DNA of 8,824 bases, taken from positions 1-8,824 of the forward strand of contig CALFEW010000333.1 in assembly GCA_937958365.1 (NCBI GenBank), written 5' to 3'. Source of the DNA: an uncultured Chloroflexota bacterium. GTDB lineage: Bacteria > Chloroflexota > Anaerolineae > Promineifilales > Promineifilaceae. Of the stretch, positions 1-7,830 are shown piece after piece (within the stretch, counting starts at the first letter, position 1; every line of letters begins with the position of its first letter). Both the position numbers and the translations under genes were made by a program. The notes under the pieces were generated by a model. The model ran no database searches and was not told the DNA's origin. It saw only the letters and a list, made by a program, of their open reading frames with translations.

Positions 1-1
1 T

Positions 2-832
2 TTCAGCTTTGGTTCTTTCTACATTGTCAGTACGCAATTGGCGGCTGTGTTTCCTGTTGCGCGATTGACGTGGGATTTTCTTGTCTTTGGATTGATTGCC
101 CTGGCGTTAATTTTGACGCCGGGACTGCGTCGCAGCCCCGGCTGGCTCGTCTTAGGGGTTAGTCTGTTTTTGTGGGTTGTTATTAAGTTTCTGCTAGTTG
201 AAACCAGCAGCTTGAATTGGACTTATGTCATTGTTTTGTTGGTTGAGATTGTTTTTTTGCTGTTGATTGCTGGTTTGGCGCATGAAATTTCTCGGGATTT
301 GGCGGCTTTGCACAAGGTTGAGCATGTTTTAGGCATTGGCACGGCCGTTCCTCCCACCCTGGATTCAGAGACGGCCGTAAGAACCATTCGGCAGGAGATG
401 AGATGGAGCCGGCGCTATGAACGGCCGTTAAGTCTCATCTTGTTCAACTCTTTCCCGCACCTCACCGAACCAGAGACGGTGAAAGCAGAACCGGCGGCGC
501 AAGGACGTCTGGCGCAACACCGGGCGAACGTTGGCGCTGTGTTAAGTTGTCGGTTGAGAATGGCCGACCGACTGTTTGTGGATTCCCGCAAGAACCGATT
601 TGCCGTCATTTGTCCGGAAACCGATGCTGACGAGTCGGTACGGCTGGCCGACAGTCTGACGCAAGCGCTTTTGGACGAGTTTGGCTTCAAAGCAACGTGT
701 GCGGTGGCTTCATTTCCTGCGGATGGCCTGACGTTTAACAAGCTGCTCGAACTGACAACGGCCGCTTTGGAAAGCTCGGATTCGGAAGCGCTTCCCGTGC
801 GTAAACCTTTGTCGCCCAATGCCTACGGTTAA
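2..832 (+). CDS. Membrane protein with degenerate GGDEF-like domain (5' partial)
   Basis: The frame is open from the window's left edge, so the gene probably starts upstream. The first internal start candidate is a TTG at 38 with no convincing ribosome binding site. Numbering from that TTG, hydrophobic segments lie at about 12-28, 35-54 and 61-80, followed by a soluble domain at about 110-245. The soluble part resembles a GGDEF fold: a 'RRYERPLSLILF' strand (125-136), then 'RMADRLF' and 'NRFAVICPETDADE' where diguanylate cyclases have RxxD and GGDEF-FAVLLPET. The GG(D/E)EF signature is replaced by SRKNRF (183-188) and the usual metal-binding Asp of the first strand is absent, so it should not make c-di-GMP. 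An RxxD resembling the inhibitory site (R174-D177) remains. Inference: a membrane-anchored pseudo-cyclase or c-di-GMP receptor linked to the polysaccharide genes downstream, loosely like PelD in logic. The fold call is moderate; the function is open. Confidence 0.7.
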   Translation, partial: FSFGSFYIVSTQLAAVFPVARLTWDFLVFGLIALALILTPGLRRSPGWLVLGVSLFLWVVIKFLLVETSSLNWTYVIVLLVEIVFLLLIAGLAHEISRDLAALHKVEHVLGIGTAVPPTLDSETAVRTIRQEMRWSRRYERPLSLILFNSFPHLTEPETVKAEPAAQGRLAQHRANVGAVLSCRLRMADRLFVDSRKNRFAVICPETDADESVRLADSLTQALLDEFGFKATCAVASFPADGLTFNKLLELTTAALESSDSEALPVRKPLSPNAYG

Positions 833-914
833 CGGCCGTTTGCCACACAAGCCCGCGACAGGTACTCGTTTGAACTGATCATTTGATTTTCTGTTTCTTT
901 TGTTGTTGGCGAAG

Positions 915-919
915 AAGGA
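915..919 (+). promoter_or_regulatory. Ribosome binding site deciding the start of the priming transferase
   Basis: AAGGA lies 7 nt before the ATG at 927. It favours that ATG over the in-frame TTG at 900, which would have the Shine-Dalgarno sequence inside the coding region and adds nine residues without family character. Confidence 0.65.
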
Positions 920-926
920 ACATCGT

Positions 927-1688
927 ATGAGTTATGATCTGGATTATGAAACACGGTTTGACATAGAAACCAAAACACCAGAACATCGAACCCCAATTGC
1001 ATTTAACAATCACCTGGAAATTTCGGCCGACTATCCCCATGCCTGGTGGACAAATATTTCGGCAGACACAGCGCTTTTTCGTGGTCGCAGCTTTCACATA
1101 GCCAAACGATTCATGGATTTGCTGCTTGTCGCCCTGGCATTGCCGGTCTGGTTGATGGTCATGGCCGTTTGCAGCCTGTTGATCAAGCTGGAAAGCCCCG
1201 GCGGTCCCGTTTTCTTCAAACAGCAAAGGACCGGCAAAGATGGTAATCGTTTTCAGATGGTTAAGTTTCGCACGATGGTGCCCCAGGCAGAACAAATGAA
1301 GCAGGAATTGATGCATCTGAATGAATTGCAGTGGCCGGATTTTAAGATAGCCACAGATCCACGCATTACGCGGGTAGGGCGATGGCTGCGCAAAACAAGC
1401 CTGGACGAACTGCCGCAATTGATCAACGTCATGCGCGGCGAAATGAGTGTTGTAGGGCCGCGCCCCACATCCTTTAGGCCGGAGACGTATGCTTTGTGGC
1501 ACACGGAGCGGCTGGATGTGCTGCCCGGTATTACCGGTTTGTGGCAGGTGATTGGGCGTGGCTCGATGGAGTTTGATGAGCGAGTTCGGCTGGACATTGC
1601 CTATATTGAGCGCCAGTGCTTGTGGCTGGATGTTTTAATTTTGTTACGCACGTTTACGGCCGTTCTCGCCCAACGAGGCGCGTATTGA
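927..1688 (+). CDS. Polyprenyl-phosphate sugar-1-phosphate transferase (priming enzyme)
   Basis: This is a 253-residue member of the bacterial sugar transferase family (WcaJ/WbaP/PglC catalytic domain). It transfers a sugar 1-phosphate from a UDP-sugar to undecaprenyl phosphate at the cytoplasmic face, the first step of repeat-unit assembly. Visible signatures are KRFMDLLLVALALP at 60-73 beginning the single membrane helix, PVFFKQQRTGKDG at 94-106, KFRTM at 113-117, the catalytic Asp-Glu pair in SLDELPQ (D160, E161), VVGPRP at 175-180 and PGITGLWQV at 200-208. It is the short, monotopic form without the four-helix and nucleotide-binding N-terminal half of long WbaP-type enzymes. It has a hydrophilic N-terminal stretch of about 55 residues of no recognised family. 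The sugar cannot be told from sequence. The stop TGA shares its last base with the ATG of the next gene, implying coupled translation. Confidence 0.93.
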   Translation: MSYDLDYETRFDIETKTPEHRTPIAFNNHLEISADYPHAWWTNISADTALFRGRSFHIAKRFMDLLLVALALPVWLMVMAVCSLLIKLESPGGPVFFKQQRTGKDGNRFQMVKFRTMVPQAEQMKQELMHLNELQWPDFKIATDPRITRVGRWLRKTSLDELPQLINVMRGEMSVVGPRPTSFRPETYALWHTERLDVLPGITGLWQVIGRGSMEFDERVRLDIAYIERQCLWLDVLILLRTFTAVLAQRGAY

Positions 1689-2842
1689 TGACTTCGCCAC
1701 CCTTACCCGGCCGCGTGGCGTTTATCCGGGTATTTTCCAAAGCGCCGGTGGGCGCCAGCGTAGCCCAAATGCTGCGGACGGCTTTCCCGGAATTCGAGGT
1801 GGATGTGTTGGACGTGACCACCTTGTTGAAGCGGCGTCCCGACGTCATCTTGATGAATGGCCTGGCATTGATATGGGCTTACGGCCGTGACATCTTGCGC
1901 GGGTATCGCACCATCGGCGAAGCGTTTTGGGGCACAAGTTACCTGTTTACCCAGACCCGAAAGCTGATTAAGCAGGCTCTGGCGCGGCGACCCGGCTCCT
2001 ATGTTTTTACCTTTCAACTGCAATCTATGGTGGATGCCCATGTGGACAATCTGCCTCATTTTGTGTATACGGATCATACTCACCTGGCGAATTTAAGTTA
2101 CGGCCGTTTCAACGTGCGCCGCCTCAATTCAGAGGCGTGGCTGGCGCAAGAACGCAGCCTTTACCAGCAGGCCGACCTGGTGTTTACGCGCAGCAGCAAT
2201 ATCTCCCGTTCCCTGGTGGAGCAGTATGGGCTGCCGCCGGAAAAAGCGGTTTGCGCCTACGTTGGCGTCAATGTGCAGCCGCAGCCGGTGGGCGATGACG
2301 GCCGTTACCACAACCAACACGTCCTTTTTGTCGGTTCAGATTGGGAACGCAAAGGAGGACCGGAACTGGCGCAAGCTTTTCAGGCCGTGCAAAAGAAATT
2401 GCCCCAGGCCCGCCTCACAATAGTTGGCGCAGCCCCAGAATTGGACATACCAAACTGTCGGGTATTGGGCCAGATTCCCGTCGAGGACGTCAGCCGGTAT
2501 TACCAGGAAGCGTCTGTTTTTTGCCTGCCCACCCAACTGGAACCCTTTGGCGTGGCGTTTATCGAGGCAATGGCCCATCAACTCCCCATCATCGCCACGG
2601 CCGTTGGCGCAATTCCCGATTTTGTCCACAATGGTTACAACGGCTTGCTGGTTGCCCCAAACTGTGTGCCCGAATTAACAGCCGCATTGTACACCCTGCT
2701 GGATAATCCCTCATTGTGTGCGACTTATGGGGCCAATGGCTACCAATTATTTCAAGAACGTTACAACTGGGATCAGGTCGGCAAAACCATCCGCCGACAC
2801 GTCCTGGCCTCTTTGCACCTATCTTCACTGGCAAGTCAGTAA
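1688..2842 (+). CDS. GT4-type glycosyltransferase
   Basis: This is a 384-residue GT-B fold glycosyltransferase. It probably adds a sugar from a nucleotide donor to the lipid-linked repeat unit in the cytoplasm. The C-terminal donor-binding domain is clear: HVLFVGSDWERKGG at 211-224, LTIVGAAPEL at 243-252, then the E-x7-E motif in EPFGVAFIE (E285, E293) and VGAIPDFVHNGYNGLLV at 306-322, all standard for GT4 retaining enzymes. The N-terminal acceptor domain is divergent: it lacks the usual glycine-rich GGAE loop, and a Tyr/His-rich stretch FVYTDHTHLANLSYGR lies at 125-140. The ATG at 1688 was chosen because it overlaps the upstream stop (TGATG) and has GAGG at 1675-1678. An upstream in-frame start at 1616 would run deep into the previous gene. 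Linkage and sugar are unknown. Confidence 0.9.
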   Translation: MTSPPLPGRVAFIRVFSKAPVGASVAQMLRTAFPEFEVDVLDVTTLLKRRPDVILMNGLALIWAYGRDILRGYRTIGEAFWGTSYLFTQTRKLIKQALARRPGSYVFTFQLQSMVDAHVDNLPHFVYTDHTHLANLSYGRFNVRRLNSEAWLAQERSLYQQADLVFTRSSNISRSLVEQYGLPPEKAVCAYVGVNVQPQPVGDDGRYHNQHVLFVGSDWERKGGPELAQAFQAVQKKLPQARLTIVGAAPELDIPNCRVLGQIPVEDVSRYYQEASVFCLPTQLEPFGVAFIEAMAHQLPIIATAVGAIPDFVHNGYNGLLVAPNCVPELTAALYTLLDNPSLCATYGANGYQLFQERYNWDQVGKTIRRHVLASLHLSSLASQ

Positions 2843-2900
2843 TTCATGAAGTTGCGTCGCGCGTCTTCGTGTGTGCCGCATCGCAGTATTAGCCTGTTAT

Positions 2901-2904
2901 GGAG
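2901..2904 (+). promoter_or_regulatory. Ribosome binding site before the TTG start of the Wzz-like gene
   Basis: GGAG sits 8 nt before the TTG at 2913. This supports that start over the in-frame GTG at 2871, which lacks a clear Shine-Dalgarno sequence and gives a 14-residue leader untypical of the family. Confidence 0.55.
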
Positions 2905-2912
2905 TAAAGACC

Positions 2913-3593
2913 TTGACTCAAATAAATACCTATTGGCAAATTGTAAAACGGGGTTGGTGGATTATTCTTTTGACGGCCGTTGTGGCCGTGGCGGCATCAT
3001 TGATCTACTCATCCATGTCACCCCGCATTTATCGGACAACGACGCGCTACATCGTCAGCCCACAGGCCGGTATTGCCAGCGAAACCGATTATTTCCGCAG
3101 CCTGGATACCTTAGACCGGCGGTCCATCATCACCACCTACGCGGAAGTGTTTGGCAGCCAGCGCATCATTGGTGAAGCTGTGGTTTCACTTGGAGAACCA
3201 TTGGAGGTGATGGCAGATTATGTGGTAACGGCCGTTGGCCTGCCGGAAGCCAACGTCATTCAAGTCACCGTCGAAGGGCCAGACCCAACCATCGCCATGC
3301 ATGTGGCCGAGGCCATTGGCGAGCGTTCCACGGAGTATATTCAGGGACTCTATTTCATGTACGTCATCACCCTGTTGGATTCGCCCAGCGTGCCGGACGG
3401 TCCCATCAGCCCGACGCCTTTGCGGGATGCGCTGGTGGCTGCGGTGTTAGGTCTGGCGGTAGGTGTGGTTCTGGCCATCGCCTACGTCTCCCTCACCGAC
3501 CGGCAGCGCCAGCACGGCGATGACCTCGAAGCCGCTACAGACACAGAAGCCTCTAAAGACAGACGGCCGCAGTCTAATCCAGCCATCAACTAA
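2913..3593 (+). CDS. Wzz/CapA-type polysaccharide chain-length protein
   Basis: This is a 226-residue chain-length determinant (polysaccharide co-polymerase) protein. It would sit in the cytoplasmic membrane and set polymer length with the Wzy polymerase. Architecture: a short cytosolic start with INTYWQIVKRGWW (4-16), membrane helix about 15-33, an external loop of about 140 residues, a proline-rich stretch SPSVPDGPISPTP at 157-169 that usually precedes the second helix, membrane helix about 172-193, and a charged tail (194-226). There is no Walker A/B kinase domain and no tyrosine cluster in the tail, so it is a kinase-free form like CapA/YveK. A partner tyrosine kinase is not encoded in this window. 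The TTG start is supported by GGAG at 2901-2904. It follows the previous gene by 70 bp and precedes the flippase by 60 bp, most likely within the same transcript. Confidence 0.87.
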   Translation: MTQINTYWQIVKRGWWIILLTAVVAVAASLIYSSMSPRIYRTTTRYIVSPQAGIASETDYFRSLDTLDRRSIITTYAEVFGSQRIIGEAVVSLGEPLEVMADYVVTAVGLPEANVIQVTVEGPDPTIAMHVAEAIGERSTEYIQGLYFMYVITLLDSPSVPDGPISPTPLRDALVAAVLGLAVGVVLAIAYVSLTDRQRQHGDDLEAATDTEASKDRRPQSNPAIN

Positions 3594-3653
3594 CGACCTT
3601 ACGACGTTATACGGAACACGAACAACACAGAGATAAAGAGCAACCCGCTAAAG

Positions 3654-5150
3654 ATGACGACTGATCAGAACAACCAGGGCCTCGTCAGGGCTACTTTGCA
3701 CGGCACTTTTTGGCTGTATGCTGCCACGTACAGCGGCAAAATCCTGGTGTTTATCAGCACCGTCATTCTGGCGCGTCTGCTCACCCAGGAAGATTTTGGC
3801 CTGGCCGGTTATGCGCTGATTGTCATCAGCTTCCTGGATGTGCTCAATGATTTGGGCATTGGTGCGGCCGTCATCTATCATCGCGATGATCCCAAAGTGC
3901 TGAACACCGCTTTTTGGCTTAACCTGGCGACCGGCGTCGTTTTGTTTGGCCTCACCTGGCTGGTAGCTCCGTTAGCCGCTTCATTTTTTAACGACCCACG
4001 CATCATCCCGCTGACGCGCGTCTTGGGCTTCACGTTTCCCATCACGGCCGTTGGCAATATTCACAGCGCCCTCCTGCGCAAAAACCTCACCTTCAAGCGC
4101 AAATTCATCCCCGACATGAGCAAAGCTTTCGGCAAAGGCATCACGGCCGTTACGCTGGCGCTGCTGGGTCTGGGCGCGTGGAGCCTGGTGGCGGCCCAGG
4201 TGGTGGGCACGATTGTCTCGGTCATCGCCCTGTGGTGGGTGATGGCCTGGCGGCCGGCCCGACAGTTTGAGCGCCAATTTGCACGGCCGTTGCTCGGCTA
4301 CGGCGTTAACATCGTCACCGTGAATGGCCTGGGCACGTTTATCAATCAGGTGGATTACCTGATTGTCGGGCGGGTATTGGGCGCGGCGGCGTTGGGCGTG
4401 TATTCGCTGGCCTTCCGCATCCCGGAACTGCTGGTGAAGGATTTTTGCGCCAACGCCGGGCAGGTCATGTTCCCCGCCTACGCCAAAATCCGCGACGACC
4501 GGGCCGCCCTCAGCCAGGGTTTTTTGATTACCATGCGCTACATGTCGCTAATTACCGTGCCGGTGGCTTTAGGGCTGGCGGCCGTTGCCCGCCCGCTGGT
4601 GCTGACTTTTTTCACCGACAAGTGGGCGGCGGCCATCCCCGTGCTTTCGGCTATCGCCCTGTACACGCTCATTCGTTCCCTCACCTTCAACATCGGCGAC
4701 GTGTACAAGGCGCAAGGACGGCCGGACATTTTGACCAAATTGTCGCTGGTGACGGCCGTTCTGTTAGCGCCATCGTTGTGGTGGTCGGCGGTCGTGGTTG
4801 GCACGATAACGGCCGTCGCCTGGACGCAGGTAGTTGTGGCGGCCATCACCGGCATGATAACCCTGGCCGTCGCCGCCAACATGCTCAGCACCCCGCTGCG
4901 TACCCTCGTCCAGACATTTTTGCCGGCGTTGGCCGCCGGTCTGGTGATGGCCCTGGTTGTGCGTCTGTTGGTGAATCAGATGACGGCCGTGGCCCCCATC
5001 TGGCAGTTATTGGCCGGCGCAATGGCTGGCGCCGTCATTTATGGCGGCATTATCTGGTTTTGGCAGCGCGACGTGGTTTTGCAAGCTGTGGTCAGCTTGC
5101 GGGCCGCGTTTGGCCGCCGCCAACCTTCAGAAGGAGTCGTCGGCGTTTGA
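3654..5150 (+). CDS. Wzx-type polysaccharide flippase (MOP superfamily)
   Basis: This 498-residue, very hydrophobic protein matches the oligosaccharide flippase branch of the MOP exporters. It would move the undecaprenyl-linked repeat unit across the membrane. The family signature is strong at the N-terminus: GTFWLYAATYSGKILVFIS at 17-35, VILARLLTQEDFGLAGYA at 37-54 and LNDLGIGAAVIYH at 64-76. It is also strong mid-protein: DYLIVGRVLGAAALGVYSLA at 234-253 and VMFPAYAKIRDD at 271-282. About 12-14 membrane helices are expected, which fits the length. The ATG at 3654 has only a weak AAAGAG upstream (13 nt away) but is positioned correctly for the family. The gene ends inside the start of the next one (TTGA overlap). 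Five Thr-Ala-Val triplets here come from the iterated palindrome. Substrate specificity cannot be read from sequence. Confidence 0.92.
   Translation: MTTDQNNQGLVRATLHGTFWLYAATYSGKILVFISTVILARLLTQEDFGLAGYALIVISFLDVLNDLGIGAAVIYHRDDPKVLNTAFWLNLATGVVLFGLTWLVAPLAASFFNDPRIIPLTRVLGFTFPITAVGNIHSALLRKNLTFKRKFIPDMSKAFGKGITAVTLALLGLGAWSLVAAQVVGTIVSVIALWWVMAWRPARQFERQFARPLLGYGVNIVTVNGLGTFINQVDYLIVGRVLGAAALGVYSLAFRIPELLVKDFCANAGQVMFPAYAKIRDDRAALSQGFLITMRYMSLITVPVALGLAAVARPLVLTFFTDKWAAAIPVLSAIALYTLIRSLTFNIGDVYKAQGRPDILTKLSLVTAVLLAPSLWWSAVVVGTITAVAWTQVVVAAITGMITLAVAANMLSTPLRTLVQTFLPALAAGLVMALVVRLLVNQMTAVAPIWQLLAGAMAGAVIYGGIIWFWQRDVVLQAVVSLRAAFGRRQPSEGVVGV
5131..5136 (+). promoter_or_regulatory. Ribosome binding site for the TTG start of the polymerase
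   Basis: AAGGAG lies inside the end of the flippase gene, 10 nt before the TTG at 5147. The reading frame is open much further upstream (to 4445), but that stretch is an Arg/Gly-rich shadow of the flippase. The Shine-Dalgarno sequence and the 4-bp stop overlap fix the real start here. Confidence 0.6.
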
Positions 5151-6631
5151 TACTTTCACGGTTTAACCCTTCCAAAGAATGGCTGGCCCTGGGTTTTGCC
5201 GGTCTGGCGACGGCCGTTGGGCTGGTCATGGGTCTGCTCACCGGGATGATCGGGCAGCCTTTGTATTTGCTGGCCGTCTTCGCCGGTCTGGTTGTCGGGG
5301 CGCTGACGCTGGTTTATGTGGAATTGGGCCTGCTGGCGCTTGTCGTCTTGACCTTTACCCGCCTTTCGGACGTGCTGGTGCAATTTCACGGCGCGCCTTC
5401 CGTCGCCAAACTGTTTGTGCCAATGCTGCTGCTGGTGGTCTTTGCCCGCTGGCTGCTGCTGCAAAAATCACCGGCGCCCTGGAAGCGCACGGCCGTTCTG
5501 CTGGGCATCTATGGTCTGGTCGGTTTCGCTTCTTTACTTTACGCCAACGATTACGCCGCCGCCCAGGAAGCCTTTTCCGATTACGTCAAAGACGTGTTGA
5601 TTGTTCTCGTTATCGTCATGATTTTGCAGAAGGGGCAGACCCTGCGCCAGGTGGTCTGGGCGCTGCTGGCTTCCGGCATCTTTCTGGCGACCATCACCAC
5701 GTTTCAGCAGTTAACCGGCACGTTTACCAACAACTACGGTGGTTTTGCCCTGGCCGAAGTGCAGCAAATTATCGGCGAAACCAACGATTTCCGCATTGCC
5801 GGGCCATTGTCCAGCAATTACTACGCCTTAATTCTTGTGCCGCTTGTGCCACTGGCCATGGACAGATTGTGGCACGAAAAATCGGGCTGGCTGCGCCTGT
5901 TGGCGGGTTGGGCGCTGCTGGTTTCCGTCCTGTCCATTATTTTCACCTATTCGCGGGGCGGCTTTCTGGCGTTGGTCGTCGTCGTGTTGTTGATGCTGCT
6001 GCGCATGAAGCTGAATCGCGGCTTTTTGCTGGCCCTCATCGTCCTGGGATTGGTGGTATGGCAATTTTTACCGGCGCAGTACACCGACCGGATTGGTACG
6101 TTGGGCAGTCTGGTGGGGGCGGGAAGTGATACGGCCGTTACCACCGAAGTCTCTTTTCGCGGCCGTCTCAGCGAAACCACCGTCGCCTGGCAAATGTTTC
6201 TAGACCACCCCATTTTTGGCGTGGGGCTGGCGAACTTTAACGCCAACTATCAGGACTACTCGCAAAATCTAGGCCTGGACCAACGCCTGGAAGCGCGTTC
6301 CGCCCACAGCCTCTACCTGGAAATCGCCGCCGAATCTGGCCTGATTGGTCTGATCGCGTTTGGCGCGATTTTGTGGTTCCTGTTTCGCGGCGTGGCGTTT
6401 GCCAATCAGACCTTCAAGGCGGCGCAAACGCCGGACTATGCCCACATCACCATCGCCCTGGGCATTGCGCTGATTGGTTATCTGGTGGGGTCCATTTTCC
6501 TGCATCTGGCCTACGCCCGTTATTTCTGGCTGTTTATCGGCCTCTGTTTTGCCCTGCCCAACGTGGCCCGTTATGAATGGACGCGCCGCCAATTGCCCGC
6601 TGCTGCCAACATCGAAGCAAATGGCCTATGA
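5147..6631 (+). CDS. Wzy-like polysaccharide polymerase / O-antigen ligase family protein
   Basis: This is a 494-residue polytopic membrane protein of the O-antigen ligase/polymerase (Wzy_C) family. In this setting it most likely polymerises the flipped repeat units at the outer face of the membrane. Features: many hydrophobic segments (about 12-32, 38-70, 88-106, 116-134, 147-161, 168-186, 221-238, 247-268, 271-287, 291-308, 396-414, 434-453, 456-472), the family motif FTYSRGGFLAL at 266-276, and a large external loop at about 309-395 with HPIFGVGLANF (354-364) and AHSLYLEIAAESGLIG (386-401). The latter contains the His (H387) at the position of the conserved loop histidine of ligases. It starts at a TTG overlapping the flippase stop and its own stop overlaps the next start (ATGA), so translation of three genes is coupled. 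Ligase versus polymerase cannot be settled by sequence alone; the Wzx and Wzz neighbours favour polymerase. Confidence 0.88.
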   Translation: MILSRFNPSKEWLALGFAGLATAVGLVMGLLTGMIGQPLYLLAVFAGLVVGALTLVYVELGLLALVVLTFTRLSDVLVQFHGAPSVAKLFVPMLLLVVFARWLLLQKSPAPWKRTAVLLGIYGLVGFASLLYANDYAAAQEAFSDYVKDVLIVLVIVMILQKGQTLRQVVWALLASGIFLATITTFQQLTGTFTNNYGGFALAEVQQIIGETNDFRIAGPLSSNYYALILVPLVPLAMDRLWHEKSGWLRLLAGWALLVSVLSIIFTYSRGGFLALVVVVLLMLLRMKLNRGFLLALIVLGLVVWQFLPAQYTDRIGTLGSLVGAGSDTAVTTEVSFRGRLSETTVAWQMFLDHPIFGVGLANFNANYQDYSQNLGLDQRLEARSAHSLYLEIAAESGLIGLIAFGAILWFLFRGVAFANQTFKAAQTPDYAHITIALGIALIGYLVGSIFLHLAYARYFWLFIGLCFALPNVARYEWTRRQLPAAANIEANGL

Positions 6632-7776
6632 GCGTTGATGAGCATCTGCGAGATACGGCCGTTACCGGCCTGCCGATTTTGATCATTGTAGATGGCTTGC
6701 GCGTGGGGGGCGCGGAAAAGCTCATCGTCACCTTTGCCCAGGAGCTAAGCCACCGCCCGGACACACTGACCATCGTCTCTTTGCAGCGCATTGTACCGGC
6801 CATGCTGGCCGACGTAGAAGCCACCGGCGCGCAAGTCATTCCCCTGCACAGCAAAAAACTGGTGGATCCTATCCGCTTTTATCGCTTGTGGCAGTTGGCG
6901 CGACGCCAGCGCTTTGCCGTGATTCACACGCACCTGACGGCCGCTAACATTTTGGGCGGCTTTATTGGTCGCCTGACAGGTACGCCCGTGGTGACGACGC
7001 TGCACAATACACGTCTGTTCAGCCAGGACCATCTGTATCACGGCCGTCTTGAAGATTGGGTCTTGCGGCGTCTTACCACCCAGGTCATCGGCGTGGGTTG
7101 GGAAGTGGCCGCCACCCACCAGACGCGCCTGGGGCTGGACAACCTGCTGGTATTGCCCAACGCCGTCGCGCTGCCGCCACCGCTGCCCGCCGCCGAGCGG
7201 GAGCGTTTGCGCGCCGAACTGGTGGATGATCCAACGGCCGTTCTCCTGATCGCCATTGGCCGCTTACGGCCGCAAAAAGGCTTCCTCGATTTGCTGACCG
7301 CCTTTGCCGACGTCCAGCGCAACCATCCGCGCACGCGCCTGCTCATTGCCGGGCAAGGGCCGCAGGAGGCCGAACTGGCTGCCGCAATTACGGCGCTGGG
7401 CCTGGACGGCAAGGTTTTGTTGCTCGGTTTGCGCCACGACATCCCGAACTTGCTGGCGGCCAGCGATATTTACGTCAGCGCCGCGCATTGGGAAGGGCTG
7501 CCGGTGGCGATGTTGGAAGCGATGGCCGCCGGACTGCCGTGTGTGGTAACGGCCGTGGGCGACGTGCCCCAGGTGATGGATGAGACGGTTGGCCTGTTGC
7601 TGCCGCCGCAGCAGCCGGCGGCTTTTGCCCAGGCCCTCCAGCGCCTCATCGAAGCCCCCGCCGATTGGCCGCGCCTGGGCCAGGCCGCCCGCCAAAGAGT
7701 CGCCACCGCCTACTCCGCCGACGCCTGGACGGAGAAGCAGTTGGCGCTGTACCGGCAGTTGGCTGGCTGCCAATGA
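6628..7776 (+). CDS. GT4 family glycosyltransferase
   Basis: This is a 382-residue GT-B fold retaining glycosyltransferase, expected to be a cytoplasmic repeat-unit assembly enzyme. The N-terminal domain has the classic glycine-rich loop LRVGGAEKL (24-32), AVIHTHLTAANILG (97-110) and TLHNTR (124-129). The linker ends in LPNAV (176-180). The donor-binding domain begins with AIGRLRPQKGF (209-219), then LIAGQGPQEAEL (239-250) and VLLLGLRHDIPNLLAASD (263-280), and carries the E-x7-E motif in EGLPVAMLE (E289, E297). The ATG at 6628 overlaps the polymerase stop (ATGA). An in-frame ATG at 6577 would overlap the polymerase by 55 bp and adds a Cys/Pro-containing leader without family character. It is a complete gene of usual length; the sugar and linkage are not readable. 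It is the last gene before an intergenic repeat and probably ends the transcript. Confidence 0.93.
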   Translation: MSVDEHLRDTAVTGLPILIIVDGLRVGGAEKLIVTFAQELSHRPDTLTIVSLQRIVPAMLADVEATGAQVIPLHSKKLVDPIRFYRLWQLARRQRFAVIHTHLTAANILGGFIGRLTGTPVVTTLHNTRLFSQDHLYHGRLEDWVLRRLTTQVIGVGWEVAATHQTRLGLDNLLVLPNAVALPPPLPAAERERLRAELVDDPTAVLLIAIGRLRPQKGFLDLLTAFADVQRNHPRTRLLIAGQGPQEAELAAAITALGLDGKVLLLGLRHDIPNLLAASDIYVSAAHWEGLPVAMLEAMAAGLPCVVTAVGDVPQVMDETVGLLLPPQQPAAFAQALQRLIEAPADWPRLGQAARQRVATAYSADAWTEKQLALYRQLAGCQ

Positions 7777-7830
7777 ACAAGATTGGTCGCCGCTTCCTAA
7801 CCTGGGCAAGCCAGAACCCGAAAGAGGTTA

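Noticed and set aside
833..926. Promoter or terminator between the GGDEF-like gene and the priming transferase
   Set aside because: A TTGAAC occurs at 870-875 but no -10 element follows at proper spacing, and no hairpin with a T-run was found; only the Shine-Dalgarno sequence at 915-919 is supported.
879..1502. Antisense 207-codon open frame opposite the priming transferase
   Set aside because: Cys/His/Gln-rich shadow; the + strand has all motifs of the sugar transferase family.
2846..3175. 109-codon + strand open frame starting just after the first glycosyltransferase
   Set aside because: It overlaps the chain-length gene in another frame, has no family character and ends within it.
3594..3653. 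Promoter between the chain-length and flippase genes
   Set aside because: A GTTATAC stretch resembles a -10 but lacks a matching -35; the gap is short and consistent with an operon.
4445..5146. Long open stretch extending the polymerase frame upstream across the flippase gene
   Set aside because: The translation is Arg/Gly/His-rich and out of frame with a clear flippase; the AAGGAG and stop overlap at 5131-5150 give a proper start at 5147.
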